Shown here in pieces: positions 21,225 to 31,737 of a stretch of DNA of 64,000 nucleotides. A program made the position numbers and the translations under genes. The first letter of the stretch is position 1. Each line of letters starts with the position of its first letter. The stretch covers positions 124,001 to 188,000 of the forward strand of contig NADL03000689.1 in the NCBI GenBank assembly GCA_002205965.3, given 5' to 3'. This stretch comes from Kappaphycus alvarezii. Its lineage: Eukaryota > Rhodophyta > Florideophyceae > Gigartinales > Solieriaceae. The notes under the pieces were generated by a model, which saw only the letters and a list, made by a program, of their open reading frames with translations, made no database searches and was not told the origin of the DNA.

Positions 21225-24185
21225 ATGGCTCTCCCGCCCGTGAACCCTACCTGGTATCAAGATCTCAACTCCGCCTCACAGACTATCAAGCCTCAAGTCT
21301 TCGACAGCTCAACTCTACATCAGAGGGCTGAATACATTCGGAATGTGAAAGCATTCCCTCATAAACCCGAAGTTTGGCGACAATATCTTCTCTGTCTGAA
21401 CAACGATCGCCGTACTTACCTTCGTGTTTATCCCGATGACATGACACACCACATCCACATGTATCAAGCCCTCCAAAAACTCTACGAGCTTGCCACAAGC
21501 GTTATACCAATGTCGGCGGCCAACCGCCATTCCCCAGAATACACTCAGCTTTGGCTCGATCTGGCTGCTTTGCGCGGTGAAGATGACCCGGATGATGCCG
21601 CTGCAACATTCAAGCGAATGAAATCCCTTCGCATAGGCCAGACCGTTCCCCAGTTCTGGAACACGTGGGCTGACTTTGAGGCACGCATTAACAATCATGA
21701 CCGCGCCGCTCGTATCCGCAAAAAAGCTGCAGCATGCGTTCCGGCAACCAATTCAACTCTTTCAACTTCGTCAACCCCGTTTTCAGACGCTAAGAGAACT
21801 GCCACTCGTCCACCGCGACGGATTGCCCCTTCCAACAGCACAGAAAATTCATTGACCAAAAATCCATCCCCGTCGATCACTTCAGATCCAATCCGATTGT
21901 CAACGTCTGAGACTTCAACCGTTCGAGAAGGAGACCGTATCTGCCTGCAAAGTTCCAGCTTTTCTCGGCCACCGTCGCAGACTTCACGAGAACCACCGAA
22001 GGAGTCAATGCCTTTGATAGACAAATCTGCAGCGGAAACACCATCAAATGTCCTCGACTCAAAGCGTCCCGCCCACGGTTTGTCTCCAGAGATGATTCGC
22101 AGTCACGACGTCTCTGCACTTTCTCGCATTCCTCGAGACACCAGTGCCAACGCGGATGTGTCCAAGAGATCGTCTGAGGAAGCTATGCCTCGGTACCACG
22201 GGAACGTGTTTGAGACCCCCGACGGTCAACGCAGAGTGGTGGAAATGCACCGTCCTACAGGAGGACAACCAAGTAGGTCCCATTCCGTGCCAAAGTCGCA
22301 CGATTATCAAGATCGCCACAGACAAGACTCAATCCTAAAGGCCTACCAGGAGCAGCGAAGTGCAGCTACTCTTTTTGAAAAATACAACAGGCCTAGACCG
22401 GGATCACATCAAGGGTCACCACGAAGCTCGGCACTAGCGCCTATGGACGCAAATGTAAATGCTGTAAAGTTCAAGGAGTTGACACCAGCATTTGAGTCAC
22501 GCGAGCAGATGAGTCAAGGCGAAAATGCCTCCAACGAAGAAGCAAAAATAGGAAAAGTGAGCCACGGGGTCGAGCAGCTGAAATATTACAGTGACCAATT
22601 TAACAGCAGCAGTACAGCACGCGAACTACTCGGGGGAAACAAAACACATGCAAGTAATCAAGAAGTTCGAAATGTGGTGTCGGATCATGGTTCAAGGAGC
22701 ACAAACCGCAACAGCGAGCGCAGCGTTCAAGCCTCTGATAGTTCGTCAGAGCAAATAGGACGTTCCCGACAGAATGGTAGCCACAAAGGCGGAGATACTG
22801 GGTCAGGGGCTTTGCCCTATGGCTCTACGTCACATTCATGGAGGCCCGATCGGAGCACTAACACATCGGCTTGTCCGACAGAGGAATCACCCGTGGTGAG
22901 GTTTTTTTCTGGAGTATCTGCGGAAAGCCTCGTTGTCGTGAACGGAGTATCTTACCTAATTCTTGAATTGGTCGGGAAAGGTGGAAGTTCCAAGGTTTTC
23001 AAGGTTCTCCGTCGCGACATGAGAATCTTTGCTCTTAAAAGGGTAAAGGTGCCCCAAGGGTCGCACTCAAACGCCCTAATCGACTCTTACGCCAACGAAA
23101 TTGCTCTTCTTCAGAAGCTCAGTGCTGCCCCGACAATCATAGACTTGTACGATGCGGAGGTTTCAAGAGAGCATGGCATAATTCTACTAGTCATGGAATA
23201 CGGAGATACTGACCTCGCGAAATTACTGTTACGCAATAAGGACAATAAGGTTGACGACAACTTTCGTCGATTATATTGGCACCAGATGCTGGAAGCAGTT
23301 AGCTCGATTCACAAGGCTCGAATTATTCATGGAGATTTAAAACCTGCGAATTTCATTATCGTCCAAGGCACACTGAAACTTATTGACTTTGGTATCGCTA
23401 GAGCAATCGTTGCCGAGGATACAACCAAAATTGTCCGTGATTCGCAAGTAGGCACTCCCAACTACATGGCTCCAGAAGCTCTGTGCGAGGAGGATGATGG
23501 GGAGCATGATGATGATTCTCAAAGGTGGACAATGACGGAATCTGCCCCGAAGCGGTACCGGGTGGGTAGGGCAAGTGATGTCTGGAGCCTGGGTTGCATC
23601 TTGTACCAAATGGTTTACGGTCGAGCGCCTTTCGCGCATATCAGGAACACATACAGAAAGTTGAAGTACATACAGGATCCGGATTGTGAAATTCCATACA
23701 AGCCTGTTTCCAATCCCCTTGTTCTGGACGTGCTGCGTGGTTGTCTGCAAAGAGACCCGAGCTGTCGAATGTTAATACCTCAGCTGCTTGAGCACCCATT
23801 TATAACATCAAGTGCCGAATCGGGTCGATATCAATCTAGAGGGGTTGACAAAGATGGACAAACAGTGAGAAACGCACGATCAGTGGTGATCAACGTGTTT
23901 GGCTTCCTTCGCCAGCAAGGATACGAGAAACTCACGATTAACGGGCAGAATATAACTTTGAGAACAGGCAGTGCGCCGTTTGAGAGCATTGTCGACGATC
24001 TTGTTCAGCATTCGACAGATAGCAATGGTGTCGCCGCGGCAGATGCTGCAGTGAATTTGACGAAGAACAAGAATCCCACGCAGGGGAGGGCACCCCGCAC
24101 CCCAACCGCAAGTGGAGTGACAATAGTCGCAGCAATTGGCAGTCCCGAGAAGTCGGCAGATGTGCCGGCGGGTCATAGTCGGTAG
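21225..24185 (+). CDS. MPS1: MPS1/TTK-like dual-specificity spindle checkpoint kinase
   Basis: The 986-residue protein starts at ATG 21225 (context TTATGG). Residues about 35-170 form a helical TPR-like region (TLHQRAEYIRNVKAFPHKPE; FWNTWADFEARINNHDRAAR), as in MPS1 and BUB1 N-termini. A Ser-rich linker follows to about 560. The kinase domain spans about 572-862: glycine loop GKGGSSKVFK, lysine in ALKRVKV (K605), catalytic HGDLKPANF (H702-G703-D704), DFG at 721, activation segment TTKIVRDSQVGTPNYMAPE, then SDVWSLGCILYQMVYG. HGDLKPANF with RDSQVGTxNYMxPE is diagnostic of MPS1/TTK, which phosphorylates kinetochore KNL1 and activates the spindle assembly checkpoint. About 120 residues follow the kinase. 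The frame is intact and intronless. TACAG clusters lie upstream; the sterol oxidase gene is convergent downstream. Confidence 0.95.
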   Translation: MALPPVNPTWYQDLNSASQTIKPQVFDSSTLHQRAEYIRNVKAFPHKPEVWRQYLLCLNNDRRTYLRVYPDDMTHHIHMYQALQKLYELATSVIPMSAANRHSPEYTQLWLDLAALRGEDDPDDAAATFKRMKSLRIGQTVPQFWNTWADFEARINNHDRAARIRKKAAACVPATNSTLSTSSTPFSDAKRTATRPPRRIAPSNSTENSLTKNPSPSITSDPIRLSTSETSTVREGDRICLQSSSFSRPPSQTSREPPKESMPLIDKSAAETPSNVLDSKRPAHGLSPEMIRSHDVSALSRIPRDTSANADVSKRSSEEAMPRYHGNVFETPDGQRRVVEMHRPTGGQPSRSHSVPKSHDYQDRHRQDSILKAYQEQRSAATLFEKYNRPRPGSHQGSPRSSALAPMDANVNAVKFKELTPAFESREQMSQGENASNEEAKIGKVSHGVEQLKYYSDQFNSSSTARELLGGNKTHASNQEVRNVVSDHGSRSTNRNSERSVQASDSSSEQIGRSRQNGSHKGGDTGSGALPYGSTSHSWRPDRSTNTSACPTEESPVVRFFSGVSAESLVVVNGVSYLILELVGKGGSSKVFKVLRRDMRIFALKRVKVPQGSHSNALIDSYANEIALLQKLSAAPTIIDLYDAEVSREHGIILLVMEYGDTDLAKLLLRNKDNKVDDNFRRLYWHQMLEAVSSIHKARIIHGDLKPANFIIVQGTLKLIDFGIARAIVAEDTTKIVRDSQVGTPNYMAPEALCEEDDGEHDDDSQRWTMTESAPKRYRVGRASDVWSLGCILYQMVYGRAPFAHIRNTYRKLKYIQDPDCEIPYKPVSNPLVLDVLRGCLQRDPSCRMLIPQLLEHPFITSSAESGRYQSRGVDKDGQTVRNARSVVINVFGFLRQQGYEKLTINGQNITLRTGSAPFESIVDDLVQHSTDSNGVAAADAAVNLTKNKNPTQGRAPRTPTASGVTIVAAIGSPEKSADVPAGHSR

Positions 24186-24811
24186 CTCAGTATAGAGGCA
24201 TCTACGTAGAAGTTAACCCCCGTTTCTACTAAAAGTGAGACTAGGCTGAATTGTAGGATGTAGCATACTGCTGCGCAACTAGAGGCGTACTAGGAAACTA
24301 TTCACCAGCCATCTCTTGACGCTATCGTCTACCTAGATTTAATGTTAGTATGGTAAATGCTCCCGTCATATCATTCGCATGGCAGTATCCTCTATCTAAA
24401 ATTGTTGCTGCGGGCCAGCCCTTGGAGTGGTCAAAGTCAGTTGCCTTTGGTATTTAAAGCTCTTCCGAGAATGCAAAGTGAGCCCTCTGCGGAAAAGAAC
24501 GTTGCTCCAGACGAGTGGACATGAAAAGAAATAGAAATGTGTCACGGAGACCTATTCGAGTTGAGGAGAAAGATACAATCCGTGATTCTCCAACTTCAAA
24601 ACTGTGAAACATACGGGGAGATACGGGGAGTCCGAGTGACATTTGTACCAGGCCAACCAGCCAGGAGGCTGGGGAGGTGCATGTTCAGGATACTTGTGTC
24701 ACATGATGAAAGTCTGCCACTTTTTGAAAAGATGAGGAGGTTAAGGCGGACCAGAGGAACGCAAGGAGAAGGGTAGCAAGTTTAAGCTTACAAATAGGAC
24801 TGCAAGTCTCC
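24186..24811. other. intergenic between convergent genes
   Basis: It holds the presumed 3' untranslated regions of the kinase and sterol oxidase genes. No reliable coding sequence or repeat was seen. Confidence 0.5.
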
Positions 24812-25642
24812 CTATTCCTCTTTGGCCAATCTTTTCTTGTGTTTGTAGATTTGGTAACCGTGGCTTGTTCCGTAAATGCGATCGCACCAAGTGAAGACCG
24901 AGGCGAAATTGCCGGAATGCATATAGTGGTGATAATCGTGGTGCTCAGCGCCAGCATAGGCTGGAAACAATGATTTCAAAGATAACGGGAATTCGTAGCC
25001 AGAATGGACGTCAATGGCCTCAAAATTGCGGAATGTTTGCCAGACAATGAGAGTGAACATGTGCGGGCCGACGAGCAGGGGCCCCATAAAGGTGGGAATG
25101 CCAAGCGCGACGATTTCGACAGGATGAGCAAAAGCGGCTGGTATGGAAAAAGGAGCATCGTATATGTGGTGGACCGAGTGGACGTTGCGATAGAGCCAGG
25201 GCAAATGGAGTGCACGATGGATCCAGTAGTTGAGAAAGTCCTCGACGACGAAAAAGAAGGCGACATGAATAAGAATGATGTGCCAGTGTGGGATGGGACC
25301 ATCCCTGGAAATTCCCAGGAGTGAAAACGCGAGGCCACCCGACATGACGAGAGGCAACACGACTGTGCAGAATGAAAAGACGACGTCATATGAAGAGGAA
25401 AGGAGTAGACGAGGGGATGGTTGCTTGGAGGGTTGAATTTTGTAGCGCTGCAGAAAGGAGGGCTGGAGCAAGTCGATGAGTATGTAGGGGAGGCAGCCGA
25501 GGAAGTAGGTGACGAGTTGGGAGACGAAACATGTTGTGACAAACATTGTGTACTCGGAGGTGCGGTTGCATAGGTGGTGCCAAAGAGGAGCGACGGCGTG
25601 AGAGTAACGAATAGTCAGGAGCAACAATAATTCGGTGACCAT
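24812..25642 (-). CDS. C-4 sterol methyl oxidase-like fatty acid hydroxylase superfamily protein
   Basis: The 276-residue membrane protein, counted from the ATG at 25642-25640 (GCCATGG context), has the three histidine clusters of the di-iron hydroxylase superfamily: HRALH (142-146), HSVHH (155-159) and HHDYHH (234-239), plus FAHPVE between them. The surrounding sequence (WLYRNVHSVHHIYDAPF; AIDVHSGYEFPLSL; NFASVFTWCDRIYGT) is closest to methylsterol monooxygenase (ERG25/SMO), which oxidises C-4 methyl groups of sterol precursors in the ER using O2 and cytochrome b5. Several hydrophobic segments occur before and between the clusters. An alternative ATG at 25717 would add 25 residues. Length matches the family. 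Intronless. Its specificity (C-4 methyl versus another hydroxylation) is not proven by motifs alone. Confidence 0.88.
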   Translation of the reverse strand: MVTELLLLLTIRYSHAVAPLWHHLCNRTSEYTMFVTTCFVSQLVTYFLGCLPYILIDLLQPSFLQRYKIQPSKQPSPRLLLSSSYDVVFSFCTVVLPLVMSGGLAFSLLGISRDGPIPHWHIILIHVAFFFVVEDFLNYWIHRALHLPWLYRNVHSVHHIYDAPFSIPAAFAHPVEIVALGIPTFMGPLLVGPHMFTLIVWQTFRNFEAIDVHSGYEFPLSLKSLFPAYAGAEHHDYHHYMHSGNFASVFTWCDRIYGTSHGYQIYKHKKRLAKEE

Positions 25643-26241
25643 GGCGATAGCGGGGATGGAGGGGACGATGGACGGCCGACAGGAATGATTACGGCATTGA
25701 AGCGCGATGAACGCCATTGAACAATACAGTACAGTGTGTAAAGTTTGTACAAAGTCTCGGTATAGTGAATAGTCCAGTACTGTGCAGTGCAGTATCGGGT
25801 ACAAGTGGACCCTTTTATTTTTTAAAATGTTAAGACTTGCAGCTCAATCGGCCATTGAGCATAAATTACCTGCTGTGTGGTTAACAATCGATGCCTCCGT
25901 TACAACCTTAGCAGTTATAAGAGTACAGTACAGTATACAAGTGGATTGCGAAAATTACAGTTCCACACTGTAATTATTTTCCGATAGGCACTGCGAAGTG
26001 TGGGTCTTTTGTGCACTCTGTAATGACTACAGTAACCTTTAAACAACGTGACAGACGTACTGTACAAATCCCTCCCTCGCTAACTAGAGCTGTAGGCTAT
26101 TAGGCAAAGTCGGCAACGTCTTAAAGCTTGATCGACGTGGGAAGCAGCCAGCATACAGGGCAGAAGAACCGCCTCCGATAATGTGGACAGAGTCTGTTCA
26201 AGCCAGAAAAGTCCCACCTTGTAATACATCGTGTCAAACTT
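25643..26241. other. upstream region of sterol oxidase gene with TACAG clusters
   Basis: Motif clusters at 25721-25740, 25775-25800 (ACTGTGCAGTGCAGTAT-like) and 25920-25938 lie 80-300 bp upstream of the preferred start codon on the minus strand. No other feature. Confidence 0.5.
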
Positions 26242-29200
26242 GTGCTTTGTGAATCACCCACGACTCAGCCTTATGCTCCGGTTCCTACATCTGCCGATCG
26301 GCCATTCCTTCCCAAGCTGCAAACGCGTTTCCACCATCATTGCAATCAATCCTGTGGTTCCCATCGTCCCCCATTGAAACGTAGAGCAGGCATCACTCCG
26401 GTCATAAGAGCCCGAAAGCCGCACAAGTTGCCAAGTCTCGACACAAATTGCCGTCTTTCGCCCGCACTTGCCTCTGGATCCACGCCTCCTGCACCATCTG
26501 TTACCGGCCACAGGTCCTCGTCTCCTAGGTCCACATTGCACTATACGCTGAATGACTGCGCTTTCCTCCCGCTCACCCATACCCACATCTCCACTCTCCC
26601 GGCCCGCCACTCTCGCCTCCCCCCGCAAACCGCACCCGTGGCCAACATTGCGTGAATTCCTCTCATCGTTCTGCCTCCCTAAGCTCCCCTTGCTGTCCGT
26701 GCAAAGTGCAATGCAATTTCCGCGGCCGAACTACAACCCGTGCTTGCCGCTGAGAACAAACTCGACAATCGCCCAGTCAGTGCAGCCCTCGAGCTCGTTC
26801 TCTCCGTCCATTCCATTACGTACCTCTCGTCGGACACAGCCCGTTAAGCCACTGCCATGCCCATTTCTACACAACCGACTCATCCCGCCCCCTTGGAACC
26901 CTCCACGATGCGCAGTGAGCCTGCAAGGAAGGTGCATCCCTCGCATTCACTCTCCTTTCCACGCCACTTCATCGCCCCAGGTCCTGGTGCACGGACAGAT
27001 GCAGTGTTCCGCGAAAGCCCGCTCACTCGCCCCGCTTCCACACTCGCCAACCCATGCAACCTCTACCACCTCCAACAGATCACTGCATGTCATCTTCACA
27101 AGATCGCAGTCTAGCTCACTTTGTGAGTGGCCGCCGTCGTAGTGAAGCTCTCATCCGTGGAAAACGAGGCCATGACCAGTACACCAGTCCCGACAAAGCT
27201 CCTCGCAAATATGCGCCATGTCCCCATGCGGCTAAACTCTTGGCTCGCCCTTTTTTAACGACACTGCTTCCGGCAACACATTCCTCAACAGTGGCTACAC
27301 TAGACCGCTCGACTATTCTGCAAGGCTTTGCTAGGGGCTACCGTTATGCGAGGACTGGCTGAAAGGCAATAGTTACTTTTTTCGGTTGCACATAATCTAT
27401 AATGTAGTCCTGCGCCGACCCTTCCGTGGGGAGGCCTTTTGGCGCCCAAAGTTCCATCACATGCACGCCTTACAAAGATACCCTAACGTGGATCCGCAGG
27501 CGAATGGGGTACCCTTTTGGGCGATGCTTCTTGTATCCACAACGTCCAGCAAGGATATTTGAACCGAAAGTTCGAAGCTTTGCAAGAACAAATCCATCTT
27601 GCGGACCACGGCGTAAGCCGGCAATTCCCATTACACACCGGTAGCTCGTTTGATGTAAGCAACCCTCTGGCCTCCGCTGAACTACTGCCCCTCAATAATA
27701 GGAAAGTTCAAAGCAAAATACAATCCTGAGCTAACCACCTCAATGCGATCATCGCTACTATCAGATTTTCCCGCTGCACTCATCCTCATACGGGCGAGTG
27801 CCAGACGCGCTGCTCTTGGCATTACCCCCGAATCTGCTGCAGGCTCCGACCGCTACGACGTCTAGCCACCACCGACATCTGCTCGGAGAATTGGGTTCCA
27901 GAATGTCAACCATCGCTTACCATGTCGCCAAGGTTAACTCACACTGCACCTCGTCGGTGTAGCCAGTCCACTTCCAATATAGAGTTGCGTATAAGAAATA
28001 TAGCCTACAGAAAACGCCCAGGCCCGCTGCCGCGTAACCACGAAAGTCTCGCTCCCCTCTGCACTTTCCCAATGCCAACGTCACTTCGCTCGACATCGAA
28101 AAGCAAAGGTTACCCGCTTTGGAATGAGTGCAACAATGCACAATGCGCGGATCCTATGCGACCGACTAGGGAGCATTGACACCTTTATGACGGTCCTCAT
28201 CTGTGCTACGAGGGCCTTCAACGCATACAGCACAGGCAAGAACCCCACTTGCCTTCTCTCTCGAGTACTCTCCCGTGCTCGTTTCATTTATCTCAACTAC
28301 GGGAAAGTAGAGTCTCTGCTTGCCACACTAAGCTGCTGACTTGCTTTCTCCAGGACGCGGGAAGGAACTGGACAAGGATTCATCGCTGGGAGTCTCATGT
28401 TCTCCTTGGAACCAAACCTCTAATACGTGACATTGATAGCCGTTTTGCCCTTCAGCTACACTGCTGGTGATCCAGTGACGGAATCATAATCGGTCGCTTT
28501 CACAAAAGATAAGAGGAGGCCAAAATTATCCGTAACCCGGACCACGGAAAGACCACTAAACTTGTCTCACTGTGGGGAAGACAACTTCCTGCTGGCCCTT
28601 AACTTCCTCATCATGAGAGCCCCGCGAGCCTCTACTCCCATCAATCGCACCACCAATGAAGCCCTCGAATTCCTCAGGGAGCCTTTCAACTGCCCTGCTC
28701 TCACATTGGAAGGCCTACCCCACACCAACTTTCTTCCACCCGCACCCCAAAATGCATTCGTGTGTAAGATGTCATGATTTTTCCACCTAGCACTACGAAT
28801 TCTTCATGCTTGCGGCCGGAGAATTCAACATTCTGCATTGACAAGTGTGCGGTTCACTCAGAAGTGACAACCTTTCCCAGCAAGTCAGCGCGCAGATGAG
28901 ACTATGTCTGGAAGAAAAGACGGACATGCGTTACCCGCACTCAAACTGTTTGCTTCTTTTCTATTCGTTGCGTGCTATTTACGAAATATGACCGAAGATC
29001 AAGGGCGTCCTAGGACGATTTTCATTTGCCGCCCGCCCTGAATACCCCGGCTCTATGTGGAACTTACTTGTGAGGGTTTTCCATGCCCCGGCAGGCGTCA
29101 GCTCCAAGACTCATCACCAGCGTCGTCAACTACGACTGAAGAGACTTACCTTCGAGGGACTCTGGCGTCGAGCTGGAACGGTCCCCAAGGCCGTGTTGCA

Positions 29201-29870
29201 AGCGACCGAAAATTGCACGAAACGTATCGACGACTATTAGCACCGCAAACTGCCACTAGCCATGGAGCGATTGATACATACGAGAGCACGCGCGTCGTCC
29301 ATCGAATTGCCGGGAGTTCGCACTATCAGATAACCCAGCAGCAACAGCAGACGTCCCGGTCGCATACTGCGTCGATACCCTCGTTCGACTTCAGAAGGTG
29401 GCACTAACTCCTGTAACCACCATAAAGTAGCGACCCCTCTCCTCACCCATTCTCCACAGATTGTACCAGTCCGAGTGACGCCCAAACGATTATACGCTCA
29501 AGGACTCTAACAGCCAATGCTCGCTTCTCTCCAGTAGGTACAACCGCGGCACGCAAAGGGACACTGAACTACTGCAATGCAATCATTGCGAGGGCAATCC
29601 CTGAAAAGGACCTCCATCCTCATCCTTCGGGAAAAGTTACGAAAAAAGTCCACCTTCAGTGCGAACAAATTTATGGTGCTGCCCGACCTTCCTGATGATT
29701 ACATCACTGCCAACTACAAAGTAAAGAAGAGCTGCAAGAGAGAAGTTTCGTGGGAGATGTATCCTTCACAGAAAGCTGAAATAAAGCTTCCTGGAGAGAA
29801 AAGTCCATTGGTCATGAGTTCGCCGAACTGGTGTTTGTTATGTGTGGAGAGGAATAGTGAGTAAATGACT
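26242..29870 (+). pseudogene. long decayed coding-like tract, unidentified
   Basis: The plus strand has a succession of protein-like stretches in shifting frames: ISAAELQPVLAAENKLDNRP (about 26.72 kb), RPLDYSARLC followed after a stop by GLPLCEDWLKGN (27.3-27.37 kb), a 71-codon frame at 28124-28339, a 71-codon frame at 28562-28777, a Gln-rich stretch near 29.33 kb, and a 95-codon frame at 29577-29864 with VLPDLPDDYITANYKVKKSC. Composition is C-rich with Pro/Ser/Thr-rich translations. No gag zinc knuckle, protease, RT or host-domain motif could be identified. It may be an old retroelement or a decayed gene; the extent is approximate. Confidence 0.25.
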
Positions 29871-30513
29871 CGAATCTATCACTAAACGGACCAGGGACAG
29901 CGGGGCCGTAGGCGATAGAGCTTCAAAAGGGTGAGAAATGCTGGGCAGCGAACAGGATGAGCTATAGTGTTGGCTGCATCAACCGTTCTAGCGTCGGTGG
30001 CATTATTCATCAAAAGATGAACGGCGAAGATGCGTTAAACATCCAAACGCACTGGAAGCCAAACATGAAATAAAGCTTGTTCTGTAACCATAATGCCGTC
30101 CAGAGACTGGTGGATGGTCCTATATATTGCAGGTTCTCATATTAGTTGGCAGCGCGAACAAGCTGTCGGGTGGTGAGGTAAAAAGTGTGGATGATAATAC
30201 AAACTGAGTTGCTTTGAAAAGTCGTAAGAAACCCTTCAATAATGTCTTGCACACATTGCAGCAGATGCAAGAAGGTTAATCTTCGCCAAATTGAGTACTT
30301 TTTCAGTCGAAGGAACTAAAAAAGAAATGAGAGGAGGAAAGGCGTCATGCTCGGAAAGAGTGGGCACATTAAAAGAGAATCATTTTATAGAGTAGCTCAT
30401 TGAAGTCTTGACGAATATTAGGCAGTTTAGAGCAGATTGTAGCGGGTCTAAAGTTCATAGGATACAGACTGGATATTAGTCAGTCAGCCATGAGTACTAA
30501 AACGGTAGATAAT
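29871..30513. other. left flank of the gypsy insertion, no gene
   Basis: Should be the continuation of the target DNA seen right of 38020. The minus strand has a protein-like but stop-interrupted frame (about 29880-30120) that I cannot assign. Confidence 0.3.
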
Positions 30514-31234
30514 ATGATAGGGGTAAATCGGCGGGGGAAGAGATCCTCAGAACCAATTACCCTGAGAAGGAGGTGTTGCGAGCGACAAAAGTGCTACCGT
30601 GGTATTGTTGAACGAACAAAAGGGAGTGTATATAGAAGAGAGTTGAGGAAGCTACAAGCAAGTATAAAAGGGGCAGGGTCTACCACCGACGGTCTGCGAC
30701 TAGCGTAAGAAAAATTTTCTTGGGTCTGAAGTTGACTCTCAACTTCCTACTACTCGGGACTTGGCTTGAAGTTGTCTGCCAACTTGCTTTACCTCCACTA
30801 AAGAAAGCAGTTTACTCGGCTTATATAGACTTTTGGCTACCCCAAAAGTCTCAAACAAACATACTAATAACCATAAAATGTATTCACGGTAATCGTGTGA
30901 ACCAGAGAGACTATTAGAAGATATTTCCTCAAGGTAAATATCTAGGTGCCATACCCATGCCAGCCACCCATCGGCCAGGGGTGGGAATTGATGTGGCCAT
31001 TATATAGACCTTTCAGAGCTACTTGTAGTATCACCCACAACCTGGAACTGTACTGACATCTACTATGACAGCGTGTCCTAAAATGAAAAAATCAACCGAT
31101 GAATTTGCCACACTCACCCAAATTAAAAATATCTTGCAAATTCAAAAACTGTAAAAATATCTTCCCAATTCCGATACTGTATACAATCATGGTCCTCATC
31201 TAGATTTTTTTCGTGTGCGAATTTACTCACATCA
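30514..31234 (-). repeat. 3' LTR of the Ty3/gypsy element
   Basis: Left-hand copy, downstream in element sense, with TATA-like sites at about 30999-31008 and 30821-30830. In element sense it starts TGATGTGAG at 31234 and ends TATCA(T) at 30514-30515. Just outside its inner edge (31235-31250) the sense strand reads GAGCGAGAGAGCG, a plausible though imperfect polypurine tract. Confidence 0.95.
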
Positions 31235-31267
31235 CGCTCTCTCGCTCAAGACGAACGTCCCGACTCG

Positions 31268-31737
31268 TCACTGCTCTTGTTCTGCTTCCGTTAGTGTTCG
31301 CTGTCTTATTGATAAAATGTATGGTCTCTCAAACGGGTACGGATGCAACTGATTACCAATATGATGCTCTAAAAAGTAGGTTCGCATTACTGGTACCTCA
31401 CTTTGTAGCATAGCCTCATATATTGGTTTGATAACATCGAGGTGGGGTTGAATACATTCTTCTTCCGCGACTCTTCCGAATCTTCCAATAGTGAAAAAAT
31501 ATATTTGATATGCAAACTCTTCTGGAAGATGCCGGAGGAATGGATGCCGATAAGAAAAGAAGACGCGCATCATCAAGAACGAATCTTCGTAAGATAAGTG
31601 CGGTCCATGTAGCGCCCTAAAACATAAACAGATGCTTATCATGAAATAAGAAATGACCTGTGCATCGTTCGCATCGGGGATATTGCGCAGCCAAAAGATA
31701 ATCTTCTTCTTCCGACTGTATGCTGTGCATGGTTGTG
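31268..31737 (-). CDS. extra ORF after integrase: novel domain, copy B
   Basis: The open frame runs from an ATG at 31642 (ISICLCFRALHGPHLSYEDS) to a stop at 31268, but similarity to copy A begins upstream of this ATG in the same frame, at about 31737 (KKIIFWLRNIPDANDAQVIS aligns with copy A's AWEWII...ELHVII). The ATG at 31642 is therefore probably not the true start: copies A and B were likely one protein joined by the linker and split by an indel near 31737. Shared positions include ICLCFR-L-GP-LS-ED, RV-FS, GR-G-VA, the PIY motif, R-Y-L and PYP-E-PY. The family is unknown to me. Confidence 0.65.

Noticed and set aside
24976-25542. 188-codon minus-strand frame and a 106-codon plus-strand frame inside the sterol oxidase gene
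   Set aside because: Shadows of the oxidase reading frame, which has diagnostic histidine motifs; the shadows have Ser-rich or random composition.
25643-25804. N-terminal extension of the sterol oxidase frame to 25804
   Set aside because: The outermost codon is not ATG, and the added sequence encodes TACAG-repeat translations; the ATG at 25642 (or 25717) is better.
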